Origin: Nephrocerus scutellatus | Taxonomy: Eukaryota; Arthropoda; Insecta; Diptera; Pipunculidae | Assembly (NCBI GenBank): GCA_947095585.1 | Contig: OX352762.1 | Span: forward strand, 42,146,537-42,210,536 | Length of the DNA: 64,000 bases | Direction: 5' to 3' | In this document: positions 22,405 through 34,439 of the stretch, piece after piece | How the letters are laid out: each line of letters begins with the position of its first letter | How positions within the stretch are numbered: position 1 is the first letter of the stretch | Position numbers and translations under genes: made by a program | Notes under the pieces: generated by a model | What the model saw: the letters and a program-made list of their open reading frames with translations, nothing else | What the model was told of the DNA's origin: nothing | Database searches by the model: none

Positions 22405-23665
22405 AAAGCGATAGGACTCGCCCTAAATGTAGGGAGAGTAAGTCCTGGGGCTGAGATGTCGGGCGTAGAAGAGAAATGGACACGCCTTAAGAATACTGTC
22501 ATTAGTACTGCTGACTCCATCTTAGGCAATTCATAGAGATCGAAACGACTGGTTCGATGAAGAATGTAATCTAGCGACTAAATGTAACAATGTTGCGTAC
22601 CGAGCAATGCAACAATATCAAAGAACGCGGGCACGCGAAGATGAATATAAGGAGCTCAGAAGACATTAAAAAACAGTTCACCGGCGAAAGAAAGCAGCAT
22701 GGGAGAAGAATCTCGTCCGTGAACTGGAACAGTAGAGAGAGCAAGGACCGCACCAGGCGCGGAAGTTCTACCAAAGGGTCCGCGGTATGACGCAATATAT
22801 ACCGCGTTGCACATACTGCAAAAACAAAGAGGGTAATCTGATCGCCGATCTTAAAGGCATCTTAGAGCGATGGGAAGAGCACTTTCATGAGTTGCTAAAT
22901 GGCCAGCTAACTGAGGAATTGGAGGCTCCACCAATTACCGAAGATCATACTATGCTGCCGCCACCAAGCATAGACGAAGTTAGCAGAGCGATAAATTGGC
23001 TCTAAAATAATAAGGCCTCGGGATCTGATGGGATTCCAGCGGAACTGATAAAAAAAGAGGCCCCACATTAACTATCTCGGGTCAACTATAGCAGCCGATA
23101 ACAGCATGGAACCAGAAATACGCGCACGGTTGCTTAAAGCCAACAAAGCCTACTATAGTCTGTCAAGACTCTTCAAATCCAGGAACTTAACGATAACATC
23201 CAAGTTGCTGATGTATAAGACAATGGTCATACCAGTACTTACATATGGATCCGAGACTTGGGTGCTTAGCAAAAAGCATTCTGACCTCTTAGCCGCGTTC
23301 GAGAGAAAAGTCTTACGGAGAATTGTTGGCCCGTATGTGAGGAAGGACGATTCCGGATACCGGATACCGCGATGGCGACATCGTGAAGAAAATTAAGCTC
23401 GGTAGGCTCCGGTGGGCAGGAAACCTAGCTCGCATGAGCGAAGATTATCCTGCTCGGAAAGTCCTTGCGGTAGGATTTATGGAACACGACAGCGAGGCCG
23501 GCCAAGCCTACGCTGGAAGATGGCGTAGACCAGGACGTCCAGAGTTTAGGAATGCCAAACTGATTAACATCGGTTCGAAATCGGGACCGGTGCAGAGACT
23601 TTTTGCGGGAGGCCAGGACCGGACCCTGGTTGTAGAGCCAAATATGATGATGATGATTATTCCAT
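22405..23665 (+). pseudogene. APE-type LINE, copy A, with large internal deletion
   Basis: Starts in the linker after the endonuclease (AIGLALN, EEKWTRLKNTVIS), runs through frame 22787-23005 (ERWEEHFHELLNGQLTEE) and stops at LIKK near 23060. It then jumps to NYLGSTIAADNSMEPEIRA, skipping all catalytic reverse transcriptase blocks (about 620 bp present in copy B). Frame 23106-23396 holds LLKANKAYYSLSRLF and ETWVLSKKHSDLLAAFERKVLRR. Frame 23383-23682 holds the C-terminus (GRLRWAGNLARM). It ends in an ATG/ATT-rich tail. Proteins of this type are often annotated in arthropods as craniofacial-development-protein-2-like; here it is clearly a LINE. Confidence 0.85.
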
Positions 23666-23689
23666 TCGGAATGATCTCGTAGTATACCT

Positions 23690-23990
23690 TTCAATGAGAG
23701 AGGACAGTTGGTGGATAGGTCGCTCTCCGGTTTATTGCCGTCCTCTTTTCCTCTCAACATGCACGTATTTCTTTATTTTTTTATGAAGAAGTGGATAGCG
23801 AATGGTGGTGCATGAACCCACCCATTTCGGTGAGCTTAGTTTAAGCAACGAGACAAGACGTGCACGCCTCACCTCTCCATTCGCTGTAGGACGCCGGAAC
23901 CAATCCGACATATAGTCCGACAAAACACAAAAATACAGTAGGTTTTTTTTCAAAAAGTTAACACTTCATTACAACATACTATTTGAAATA
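23690..23990. other. Unassigned sequence
   Basis: No recognised gene or repeat partner in the window. Confidence 0.4.
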
Positions 23991-23999
23991 GCGTGGCCC

Positions 24000-25500
24000 A
24001 ATTTTATCTTTAAAATTTATATAATAAGATAAATATACGGTACCAAGTGCAATTAAGTACTTGTGAGTATATAACAAATAAAACGGAAAACCTATCTAAA
24101 CATAAATTAATCAAGCGCACTGTATTTTACAGTGTCCATAATTTTGAAAAACGCCTTTTAAAAAGTAAAACTCATTACTGAATATAAACCAAAGAAGCGA
24201 GGGAATCATATAATCTCGTTTTGTATGTAAAACTCAATCATATGTAATAAAATTTAAAATGATCCATAATGATAACATGATAAAAATACCCATTTTTTGA
24301 TAAGATGAACGGTATTTTTTTACCTTTTATATGATACCAATTAACCCCCTAACATCCATTAAACCACTTAGGAAAATTCATTTTTCAAAAAAGAAGTCAA
24401 CATTTTGGAAGTCTCTCTCTCCAAACACGATTGCGATTTTTGAGGTCTGCTCAATGAGAGCTTTCAGTATCGGAAAGCCCTACCCGCGTAAATCCTATAA
24501 AGCACTTTACTATATAACACCTGGGCTGGGATGTTGTACCATCACTTTCGTTCGATACTATCACTTGAAATAATATGAGTGAGAGAATAGTATAATTATC
24601 GCGAGTATCGAAAGTCGATTCGATGGATAATGATACTATTCTGTTGTTTTTGTTTGAGAACAACTCAATCATATATTTCACTCAATTATATGAAAACCCA
24701 TATGAACCAGGTACAACTTCATCGAACTTCCGTTTAAGCTAGCCCACGGCCATAAAAAAGTTGGACTGTATAAAGGTGATTTTCAACTTTCATTCCATAC
24801 CAATATTTAGGCCCACCTACTTTTAAACACTCTCCCTGCTGAACTTTAATAAGTAAGTAATTTGTAATAACTCAGTCGACGGGGGTTGGGTTGAACTCAA
24901 TTTTTTATAATATGGAAGGTATAATTATTACCTTTTATATGATACCAATTGACCCCCTAACATCCATCAAACAAGAATGCATTTTTCAAAAAAGTGCTCA
25001 AAACTTTGGAACCCTCCTCTCCACAAAGGGGCATTTCCAAACAAGATTGAGTTTTTCGAGGTCAGCTCGATAGGGGCTTTCAGAAAGGGTGTGTCCGAAA
25101 GCTGTAACACCTTGGCCACTAAAACGCACTTTAGCCGAAAAATATATGGACATTATCGGCTATTGCAAAATTGTGTTATTTACGTCTATTGTTACATCAT
25201 CGAGAAGGAAGACAGCAGCATTTTTGGCAAATATGTGTTTTACCGAATTATAAGGGATTTTGAATTATGGGCGTACGACAGCTAAAACGGAAGTTTGATC
25301 AAGTTGTACCTGGTTCATGTGGTTTTTCATATATTTGAGTGAAATATCATATGATTGAGTTTTTCCCATACAAAAACATGTGTTATATAACTGTCCCACA
25401 AGTAACATTTGAGCATATTCCTTGTGAATGTCAGCATTACTTTGGTTAAGGAGACGCATTTTTCATAAGGAAATATGCTCGACAGCGGAGTTGAGAAATT
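24000..25500. mobile_element. Cluster of inverted-repeat (foldback/MITE-type) element pieces
   Basis: Arms at 24660-24745 and 25278-25366 are reverse complements of each other (AACTCAATCATAT, GAACCAGGTACAACTT, AACTTCCGTTT). Right-arm sequence of the element at 25502-26447 appears at 24300-24510 and 24900-25110 (TATATGATACCAATTRACCCCCTAACATCCAT, written here as shared blocks; then GGGCTTTCAG-like text). The centre of that element is found inverted at 24110-24240. Best read as nested or rearranged copies of one family. No coding sequence. Confidence 0.6.
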
Positions 25501-25501
25501 G

Positions 25502-26447
25502 CAAAGTGCATTGTAAGTTTTACTTTGTTACGCCTTTCGGACACTGAAAGCCCTTATTAAAAACCGCAATCTTGTTTGGAAGAGACGCCCCCTTTAGTTG
25601 AGAGGGGTTTCCAAATTTTTGAGTTATTTTAGGAAAAGTGAATTTTTCTAATTGGTTTGATGGATGTTAGGGGGTTTATTATTATCAAATAAAAGGCAAT
25701 AAAAATACCTTCCGTCCTATAGAAAATTGGGTCCAATCCAACCTCACTCATCAGAGTTAGAGAAAAAAAAATTATTTCACATTAAAGTTCAGCAGGGGGC
25801 GTGGGCAAAAGAGGGCGGGCATAAATATTGGTATCAAATGAAAGGTGAAAATTTGTTCTACATAACTGCATTATGGGCGTGACCCAATCTTTATTTAATA
25901 AAACTACAACAAGAGATGATATGATTCCCTAGCTTATTTTGTTTATATTCAGATATGAGGTTTTCCTTTTAAAATGCGTTTTTGAACGTTATGGACACAC
26001 TGTAAAGTAAAGTGTGCTCAATTAATTTAAATTTAGATAGGAGTTTTACACAGTCATACTATTAGCAAATGGTATGTCTGTGCAGAAGTAATTTTTACCT
26101 TTCATTTTCTAACAATATTAAGGCCCACTCACTTTTAAATAAGCCCCATGCTGAACTTTATTGTGAAAATAATGTTTTGTCTATAACTCTGTCGATGCGG
26201 GTTGATTAAAACAATATTTTTTTTACGATGAAATGTATTCTACTTACCTTTTATTTGATATCAATTAATACCCTTATATCCATCAAACCAATTAATGTAT
26301 TTTTCCTAAAATAACTCAAAAAATTGGAAGACTCTCTCTCTTAAAGGAGGCGTCTCTTTCAAGCAAAATTGCGGTTTTTGTGGTCTTCTCAATAAGGGCT
26401 TTCAGTGTCTGAAAGTGCTAACAAAGTACAACCTAGAATGCACTTTG
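25502..26447. mobile_element. Inverted-repeat element (about 946 bp), relative of the 1755-2361 MITE
   Basis: Arms of about 215 bp: 25502-25716 begins CAAAGTGCATTGTA and includes CACTGAAAGCCCTTATT; 26228-26447 ends with the complement (AATAAGGGCTTTCAGTGTC, TAGAATGCACTTTG). Inner parts (TTTGATGGATGTTAGGGG; AGGTATTTT-type block) resemble the 1755-2361 element. No clear target duplication: the right flank is the mariner-type transposase and the left flank is other repeat DNA. Confidence 0.7.
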
Positions 26448-26454
26448 TTTTGCG

Positions 26455-27180
26455 ATCGTTATCGTCGATAAAAAAATATGGCCCAATGACGCCGCCGGCA
26501 TGTAATCCGCACCAAACAGTGACTTTTTCGGGATGCAACGGTGCCTCATGAATCACGTGTGGGTTGCTTTCTGCCCAGTAACGCATATTTTGCTTGTTGA
26601 CAAATCCTTCTAGCCAAAAGTGCATAATTTTCGATTTGATCTTGAGCCCAATTCACGAATCGGCGTCGCTTCAAATGGTCAAACGGCTTTAGTTGTTGTG
26701 TCAGCTTGATCTTATGCGGATGTAGGCCAAGATCTTTACGTAAAATTCGCCACAATGATGTCACAGAAAGGCCCAATTGTTGCGAACGTCGTGTGAGCGA
26801 CACATTCGCGTCTTCTTGAACTGAAGCCCTGGCGGCTGCGATGTTTTCAACACTTCGAGCACTTCTTGCTCTCGAGGGCACCGGAACATTATGTAGCGAA
26901 AACGTAGACTCAAATTTTGCCACTATACGGTCGATTGTCAAACGGGCTGGCTTGTTAAATGGACCGTAAAATGGCCGCAATGCTCTTAAAGTAGCGGCAA
27001 CAGAACGATTATTTTGATAAAAAATTTGCACGATTTGCAATTGCTGTTCACATGTGTAGCGTTCCATGATGAAATGTATACTAATGAAGTTTCCAAATGA
27101 CAAAAGAACAATAAAAAATATGGCGTCGTTCGCCGTCCCTATCGGAGAAAAGTTGAAGCACACCTGTTGAAACACCCGAT
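26455..27180 (-). pseudogene. IS630/Tc1/mariner-type transposase, truncated
   Basis: Cut-and-paste transposase gene. Frame 27084-26546 starts at MERYTCEQQLQIV and carries an N-terminal helix-turn-helix region (NNRSVAATLRALRPFYG; TRRSQQLGLSVTSLWRILRKDLGLHPHKI). After NWAQDQI a deletion and frameshift lead to frame 26625-26389 (HFWLEGFVNKQNMRYW, PEKVTVWCGLHAGGVIGPYFF). The lost part includes the first catalytic aspartate motif (normally just before HFWL). Everything after FIDDNDR is missing, where the inverted-repeat element begins at 26447. GGGTGTTTCAAC near 27178 is a plausible terminal repeat start. Confidence 0.82.
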
Positions 27181-27799
27181 ATTAGTTAATAAAAAATATA
27201 AATAATGTAAGTCCCTCGTTAATCATCGAATAACAAATGATGACTTCTTTTGACAAATATTATGGCTTTTATTTTCTCAGTCATTAAACAGGAATCGCCT
27301 TTATGAGTTTCTTATACCAGTTGGAATTTTTATACTTATTAAAGCCATAAATGACATTTCCCATAGCACCGGAATTCGGCCGCAAGTTGGAATTATTAGA
27401 TCATGATAAGTGTAATGAGAGAGATATCTTCGAGGACAACTTCGGTTAGTTTGAGTACACAATACTGAACAAAATTCGTAAATTGCATAATAAGACAAGA
27501 TTTGTTAATAACAACAAATAACAATTTATTTTCTCATCGAATATAGCGTTTTTAATTGTTATTCTATATTTAAAAACGAAACACGAGTTATTAATATACT
27601 GATATTAAACTAGTGTATGTATATTAAATGAAATATTCCAAATTGTATTACATTTATTTTTTACCTAGTGTAGTGATAAAAAGTGAATACATTTTATTGA
27701 ACAAAAAAAAAACAAATAAAATAGTCTCAGGAATAGATTTTGTGAAAATTATTATGAATTATCTATGAGAATTCGTATTATACTGGCCAAAGGAATTCG
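27181..27799. other. AT-rich spacer without recognised gene
   Basis: A/T-rich sequence; no coding similarity or repeat partner noticed. Confidence 0.5.
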
Positions 27800-28720
27800 G
27801 ATTATTAAGACGTCGGCGTCATAGCAGCTTCTACATTGAACTCAAGGCCCATCTTTCTCGCATGCACTCCAAGAAGACAGTGCACTGTTAAAACACCTAT
27901 AATCATTCTTATATCCCTTCTTCGTAGGGATATCAATGTTCTAGAGCGATTTAAGTCCGGTAATCGAACGGAAATGCTCACGCTAGGTTTGTTTGGTTGT
28001 TTGTAGTGACAGTGTTCACCATGCTGTCAAGTTCTTCTACTGTCACTGGGGGCTTAGGGGTATTTTGTAATAAAAACTTCTCTAACACCATCCCGTACAA
28101 GTTCCAGTTCGTCTTCCTTTTATTTCTGAAGGCGTTCTGTCTGACAGGATGAATGTCGAGATTAAAAGTGATATACCCGTGGTCAGAGAAGGAGTGCTCT
28201 ATCGCTACCCTCCATTCTTTTACCATATGAAAAATCTTATCTGAAACGAGAGTTACATCTAGCACTTCCCGTCTATTTTTAGTAATAAAGGTGGGCTCTT
28301 GCCCAATATTACAGACTAGGAGGTTAGTATTTAAAAGGTATTCAAAAAAAGGCTCACCCCTATCATTAATGTCAGTGCTTCCCCAGACTGTGTGGTGTGC
28401 TTTGGCATCGCACCCGAGAATCACACTGATTTTTTGTTTGTCTGCTTCCAGAATAAGTTCAGCCAGGTTATCCGGCGGTGTATTCTTCTCGCGATCGAGG
28501 TACGCAGAAACCAGCCAGATCGTGTTGTTGCCCAACTCTAAGCTGACCGCGGTTATTTCCTCGTCACTAAATTGTGGGAGTAGAAAAATATTCAAATTAG
28601 TCTTTCCCATTAAACATGATTGTGTACCTCTTTAAGTTGAGTCCACAGATCCTATTATTATTGCTTATCAATGGTTCCTGGATAAGAATTAGGTCTTCTG
28701 CCGATTCGGACAGTCTAAGG
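27800..28720 (-). pseudogene. R1-type LINE: endonuclease joined to C-terminal remnant
   Basis: Frame 28610-27978 (210 residues) is an APE-like endonuclease of R1-clade type: SVILGCDAKAHHTVWGSTD, RGEPFFEYLLNTNL, EVLDVTLVSD and FSDHGYITF contain the catalytic D, N/H and SDH motifs. Upstream, in another frame to about 28720, ESAEDLILIQEPLIS supplies the conserved QEP motif. Downstream of 27978 the text becomes RRRDIRMIIGVLTVHCLLG, the C-terminal region of R1-type ORF2. Reverse transcriptase is therefore deleted. Confidence 0.8.
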
Positions 28721-28771
28721 ATAAGCGCGAAATAATTAAATAAAATTAATTAAAATTAATTAATTAAATAA

Positions 28772-29331
28772 TTAAAGATACAGAAGATACGGTTAAGATT
28801 AAAAATAAATATATATATATGAGTACAGTGCAGTGTTAAATCCTCCAAATTACGATTCGATTATGGAGAAGCTAGCATCTAAAATTTAAAGAAATGAATA
28901 GCGCTATATGAAAATAATGAAAATGATATGCATAAGAACAACTTTTTATTATATGATTACAAAATTTTTCCTTTTCCTACATAAAGGGTGAGGGTGTAGT
29001 GTAACACTACGTACACACAACCAAAACCCATAATACAATTCACGAAAATATATTCCCATAAGTCACACACAATAAATTACACTAGTCGCCTAAGTAAACA
29101 AACTGCACGTGTTCGGCAATGACGACACAAAGAGTGCATAGGCGACAATAGTGAATAACACTTGTAAAGTAGGGCACTTGCATTGCGCCCTACTCAAATG
29201 AAATTTTGTTTATACTAGAAATATTTCAAGTGCATCAATGACGATGCACGATTTTAGATATTTAGTCATTTACTTTAAGATTGTATATAGTAAAATCTAG
29301 GTTAAGAAATAGTATAAAAGAATAGATTTTT
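28772..29331 (+). mobile_element. 3' end and LTR of BEL copy B
   Basis: 28772-28930 matches 3835-3990 of copy A. The copy-A interval 3990-4300 is missing. The LTR (28998-29331) then matches 4386-4693 with a 35-bp extra segment near 29205. Directly after TTTTTAC the gag region starts, so the arrangement reads 3' end, LTR, 5' gag. Confidence 0.8.
28998..29331 (+). repeat. BEL/Pao LTR, copy B
   Basis: TGTAACACTACG start, nearly identical to the LTR at 4386 over more than 300 bp. The U5 end, primer site and gag start are replaced by a direct junction at TTTTTAC|TATATC. Confidence 0.8.
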
Positions 29332-31085
29332 ACTATATCAAGCCTTCAATGAGATGGAGATTCAATTATTTGAAACCCTAACTTATAAAATCCATCACTG
29401 CTGAAGTTGATGAAGTCTATTATAAGCAAGAGAGTTACTCAGTCGAGCTTGCAGTCGCTATGGGACAGATGGCCCCAACGTCAGCAATGATTTAAATATC
29501 ATGTTGGAAAATTTTATTGAACAGCAAAAAACCTTTAATGAAGGTGTCAATACATCGCAGCACGTACGATTACCGAAAGTTAATATTGATCAGTTTTCGG
29601 GAGACTATAAATATTGGCCATCGGTTCACGATTTGTTTAAAACGACTGTGGACAATAATCAAAACGTTAGTGGTGTTCACTAGCTGCAAATGCTAAAGGG
29701 CTTATTACAAGGTGAAGCGGCGCTTTAATACGACTATTTTCAATCACGGAGAAACATGCAACAGATATAAAAAAATTACACCAATTGTGACATCGCTAGT
29801 GCAAACATTCTTAAAACAGAAACCGTGTGCGCTTAGTACCGCTACAGAATTACGTAGAACAAGTGAGACGTGCGATGAAGTCATTCGTGGACTTGTGTTT
29901 TCGTGTTTTTGGACCACAAGCTGAAACACGCGATCCATGGCTCATTCATATTATAAAAAGTAATGAAGAGACAAAACAACTGTGGGCAAAGGAGTCGGTG
30001 GATAAAGATTACTCAACCTTTGAAGAATTGCTAGTTTTTCTAAATAAGAGGTGTTTAGAGATCTGTGGTGCGACAAACAAAGGAATGACAGCACGATCAA
30101 GCGCAAGAGCATTTGTAACAACTCAAGCGAATGATACTTGGGACTGCGCAGTTTGCAACCAACGACATCCAACATTCAAATGTCCGGAGTTTAAAAATAT
30201 GAATTTAAACGCTAGCTTGGAGATAATTTCAGAAAATAATTTATGTAGCAATTGTCTAACAAGGGACCATATTAGCGCATAATGTTTCTCTAAGGTATCA
30301 TGTATTATATGTAATAAAAAAGACACCACACATTGATTCATAAAGACTTCAACCAATCTCATGAATTAACATGTCATGCAGTATCAACACAGTCATCCGA
30401 TGACCGACAAGAATCTAGTCAACCAACAGAGACAACTACAGACTTTAGACAAGTAAATAATGATCTAAGTCATATAAAAGCATTATATACTCAGAATTCC
30501 TCAACAACCGCGGTACTACCAACAGCACTCATCTACATTAAGTTACGTACCGGCAAACTCCAGCTATATAGAGAATTATTGGACTCTGGCTCACAAACAT
30601 CATTTGTGACCGAATCTTGCGCACAAGGCGTAGGCGTCAAACGAAGTTCATCGCCCCTATTTCTTTATGGTCTATCATCCACACCAGCTGGAAGAACCAT
30701 AGGAAGAATCGACATGACCATACATTCGCGAACTGATATATCCTATCAACGCGCTTTCACGGCTCATGCCATTAATAACATTACAAAGCTATTTCCAATT
30801 AAGCCAATCAGTTTTAATAAATCCGTAATGAATTTGGAGCTTGCAGATCCTCAATATCATACCTAAAATACAATCGATGTGCTTCTCGGAGCCGATATAT
30901 TCTTTGAAATTTTAAATGCCGAATAACATGTAATCGATGGCTTTCCTACATTACAGTCTTCGAAATTTGGCTGGTTAATAGCCGGATCGCTACATAATAC
31001 TTCACCGCATTTGACCAATCTTCATTTCACCACTGGCGTTTCTATCACAAATTAAGATTTGCATCAAGGTTTAAAAAAAATTTGG
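29332..31085 (+). pseudogene. BEL/Pao gag and protease, copy B
   Basis: Near-identical partner of 1-1754. Gag pieces at 29501-29683, 29712-29924 and 29827-30282; the last joins gag and the C/H knuckles in one frame because the stop present in copy A at 723 reads as leucine here (TTA versus TAA context). The protease frame 30333-30866 contains LLDSGSQTSFV. Unique to this copy is a 7-bp GTGTTTT duplication near 29896, which shifts the frame. The shared stop at 29681 shows the copies descend from one already defective element. Confidence 0.83.
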
Positions 31086-31214
31086 GCGTTTCTGCAGTAT
31101 AACCCGCATGCGAATTTACGCCCCCTGCCACGCCCCTTCTGCCCACTTTTTGGGGCGGCATAAAGAAGGCGGAGGTCACGCCCCCTTTTTGTAGGAGGGA
31201 CTGTCAAAGTTTTG
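31086..31214. mobile_element. Truncated MITE in BEL copy B
   Basis: The first 129 bp of the 1755-2361 element, inserted at the same site after AAAATTTGG. It is cut where LINE copy B begins. Confidence 0.8.
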
Positions 31215-31215
31215 T

Positions 31216-33425
31216 TTGGTAGGGAGCCAGTATTCAGGCAGTACATTGGCACCCATAGTTTACACAAGAACACGAGAGATGGCAGCAAGCAATAATTTGG
31301 TCGTTGCGAGTACAAGGTTTGCGCGTAAAAATATCCACAAAGCCACCTGGGTATCTCCCGATGGAGCCACTCGCAACCAGATAGACCACGTGTTGATAGA
31401 CCGCCACCACAACCCGAACCTGATGACGGTACGAACGTACCGAGGCGCCAACGTCGACTCGGACCACTATCTTGTTGGTATGGTGCTCCGAGCGCGGATT
31501 GCATCATCACGGAAGACTGCATCCGCGAATCAGATTCGAGTCAACACGGCTGCCCTTCGCAATGAAAAAACCAGAAACAACTACGGTCAAGCGATAGGAC
31601 TCGCCCTAAATGCAGGGAGAGTAAGTCCTGGGGCTGAGATGTCGGGCGTAGAAGAGAAATGGACACGCCTTAAGAATACTGTCATCAGTACTGCTGACTC
31701 CATCTTAGGCAGTAGTCGTAGAGATCAAAACGACTGGTTCGATGACGAATGTAAGCTAGCGACTGAACGTAAGAATGTTGCGTACCGTGCAATGCAACAA
31801 TCTCATAGAACGCGGGCACGCGAAGATGAATATAAAGAGCTCAGAAGATATGAAAAAACAGTTCACCGGCGAAAGAAAGCAGCCTGGGAAAAGAATCTCG
31901 TCCGTGAACTGGAACAGTACAGAGAGCAAGGACCACACAAGGCGCGGAAGTTCTACCAAAGGGTCCGCGGTATGACGCAATATACACCGCGTTGCACATA
32001 CTGCAAGGACAAAGAGGGTAATCTGATCGCCGATCTTAAAGGCATCTTAGAGCGATGGGAAGAGCACTTTCATGAGTTGCTAAATGGCCAGCTAACTTAG
32101 GAATTGGAGGCTCCACCAATGACCGAAGATCATACTATGCTGCCGCCACCAAGCATAGACGAAGTTAGCAGAGCGAAAAATCTACTCAAAAATAATAAGG
32201 CCCCGTGATCTGATGGGAACCTAGCGGAACTGATAAAAATAGGAGGCCCCACATTACACCAAGCAATTCATGAAATAATAGAGCAAGTATGGGAATAAGA
32301 AGTTATGCCAGAAGACTGACGAAGAGGCATCCTGTGCCCCATACATAAGAAGGGAGATCACAAAATGCAGCAATTATCGTGGTATAACGTTGTTGAGTAC
32401 CGCGTATAAGATTTTCTCCTCTATCCTTCAAGACAGTATAGCCCCATACGCTAAGGTCATCATTGGTCCATGTGGCTTCATCCCAGGCAAACCAACAACT
32501 GATCAGATATACACCCTAAGGCAGGTGATGGAAAAATATCAAGAGTTTCAAAACTCAGGCCTGCGTCCTCTTCAACCTGGCGTTGGAGAAAGTGATCCGA
32601 GACTCTGACGTTACGGCGATAGAGGAACAATCCTCTATAAATCCATTCAGATACTGGCTTACGCAGACGATATTGACATCGTTGGTAGAAACCGAAGAGC
32701 TGTACAGGAAGCTTTCATCCAGATAGAGCAGGCGGCATGAAATCTGGGGCTGCACATAAATGAGAGCAAAACAAAGTACATGGTGGCCACGTCTGCGAGT
32801 ATAAGATCTAGCATTGGTCCCACAATTCACATAGTGGAGCGCGAATTTGAAGAAGTGCAATTCTTTAACTATCTCGGGTCAACTATAGCAGCCGATAACA
32901 GCATGGAAATACCAGAAATACGCGCACGGTTGCTTAAAGCCAACAAAGCCTACTATAGCCTGTCAAGGCTCTTCGAATCCAGGAACTTAACCATAACATC
33001 CAAGCTGCTGATATATAAGACAATGGTCATACCAGTACTTGCATAATAATCCGAGACTTGGGTGCATAGCAAAAAGCATTCTGCCCTCTTAGCCGCGTTC
33101 GAGAGAATTGTTGGCCCCGTATGTGAAGAAGGACGATTCCGAAGACTCTATAATGATGAGATCTACGAGCTCGGTAAGCTCCGGTGTGCAGGACACCTAG
33201 CTCGCATGAGCGAAGAGGATCCTGCTCGGAAAGTCCTTTGCGGTAGGATTTATGGAACACGACAGCCGGCCAAGCCTACGCTGGAAGGCTGGCGTAGACC
33301 AAGACGCCCAGAGTTTAGGGATACCAAACTTGATGACATCGGCTCGAAATCAGGACCGGTGGAGAGACTTTATGCGAGAGGTCAGGACCGAACCCCGGTT
33401 GTAGAGCCAAATATGATGATGATAA
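31216..33425 (+). pseudogene. APE-type LINE, copy B
   Basis: 5'-truncated LINE starting in the endonuclease (NNLVVASTRFARKNIHKATW, DHVLIDRHHNP, DSDHYLVGMVLRA). The longest frame, 31216-32100 (294 residues), ends at a TAG that replaces a GAG codon of sister copies. Reverse transcriptase blocks follow: AYKIFSSILQDSIAPYAKVI (32390-32608) and LAYADDIDIVGRN at 32654-32692 with an intact YADD. Part of the palm is deleted between about 32570 and 32600. Frame 32780-33046 and 33062-33499 carry the C-terminal domain (GHLARMSEEDPARKVL). It ends GTTGTAGAGCCAAATATGATG with a TAA/ATG-rich tail. Confidence 0.85.
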
Positions 33426-33524
33426 TAAATTTATTATTACATTTAATTTCATTTTCCATTTTTGTCCATATATTTTCCTTTCCAAATTTATTTAAATAAT
33501 TTTTTTTGTTTTTTTTATTTTTTT

Positions 33525-33985
33525 CTTAAATTTATTTTATTCTTTTATTTATTTTGTATTATGTCAGAAACATCTTTTTTCTTCTTTTTTTTTCAGTCAT
33601 TAATTTTTTTTTTAAGTATTTATGTTTTATCGATGTCGTATGGTGATGGATATGTTATATGTTCTCGGTGGTGACGATGAGGGTGATGGAGTCGTCATTG
33701 TTGGGACGTCTGCAAATATGGTTTCGGCGGTAGCCTCCATTGATCAAGAAACAACGCTGTTAGTGCTCACTCGAACGGTGCCCAAGTCTCGGGTGTGACT
33801 GGCTCCACTGGCACGAGATGGAAATCGGCTCTGCAGGTTTGGTATTTTCGTTGGCTTCTTAGGGGTTTGGTGGCGGTTCGCCAAAGATAATGTCCAAGCG
33901 AACTGGAATTTTCGTCTTTGGTAGGACTTTGACGTTGGTGATGATAGGTTTTCCACCTAGTCCCTCAGTGTTGCTGGCTGAGAGT
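33525..33985 (-). pseudogene. Gypsy pol 3'-end fragment
   Basis: Nearly identical to 38187-38645, the C-terminal end of the minus-strand Gypsy pol (GGKPIITNVKVLPKTKIPVR-type text, read right to left). Truncated at about 33985, where satellite sequence begins. Confidence 0.75.
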
Positions 33986-34009
33986 AAAATAAAAATTTTA
34001 TAAAAATAA

Positions 34010-34390
34010 GTACCCGATTTTTTTCAAACTTCCGATGCACAACATTTTTTTATATAATTTGATTAGTACCCGTGGTCGGGGCACCCATACAAATTTTATA
34101 AAAAACATACCCGATTTCCTTCAAATTTTATACGAATGTGTATTTCCAATGGGCAACAATTTCTGTAAAAATTTTGAAGCGATCGTTCCCCGGGGTCGGT
34201 GGGCACCCATACAAATTTTTGACAAAATTTTAACTGATTTTCTTCAAATTTTATACGCATGTGTATCTCCGATGGACAACACTTTTTGTAAAAATTTGAA
34301 AGTAATCGGGCCCCATGGTCGGGGGCTCCCTAACAAAAATTTTAAAAAATTTACCCGATTTTATTCAAGCTGCACATTATGTATCCCCGA
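34010..34390. repeat. Satellite-like repeat, about 120-bp period (site 2)
   Basis: Three degenerate units, reverse complement of those at 17640-18360 (CCCGATTTTCTTCAAATTTTATAC split over blocks, then TGTGTATCTCCGATGG and GGGGCCCGAT-like ends). The 119-residue open frame here is a by-product of the repeat. Confidence 0.85.
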
Positions 34391-34439
34391 CTAGAGAATT
34401 TACATGAAAAATTTTAATTTTTATGGGTTGTTTTTTTTT

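Noticed and set aside
22405..23665. Possible host gene of craniofacial-development-protein-2 type
   Set aside because: Four copies in the window with truncations, ATG-rich tails and reverse transcriptase motifs show it is a LINE.
29744..30362. Minus-strand frames over BEL gag copy B (and the same at 419-1030)
   Set aside because: They are antisense shadows of gag, present in both copies only because the copies are duplicated.
34035..34394. 119-residue open frame repeated at 63031-63390
   Set aside because: It is produced by the ~120-bp satellite units; its apparent conservation is due to the inverted duplication.
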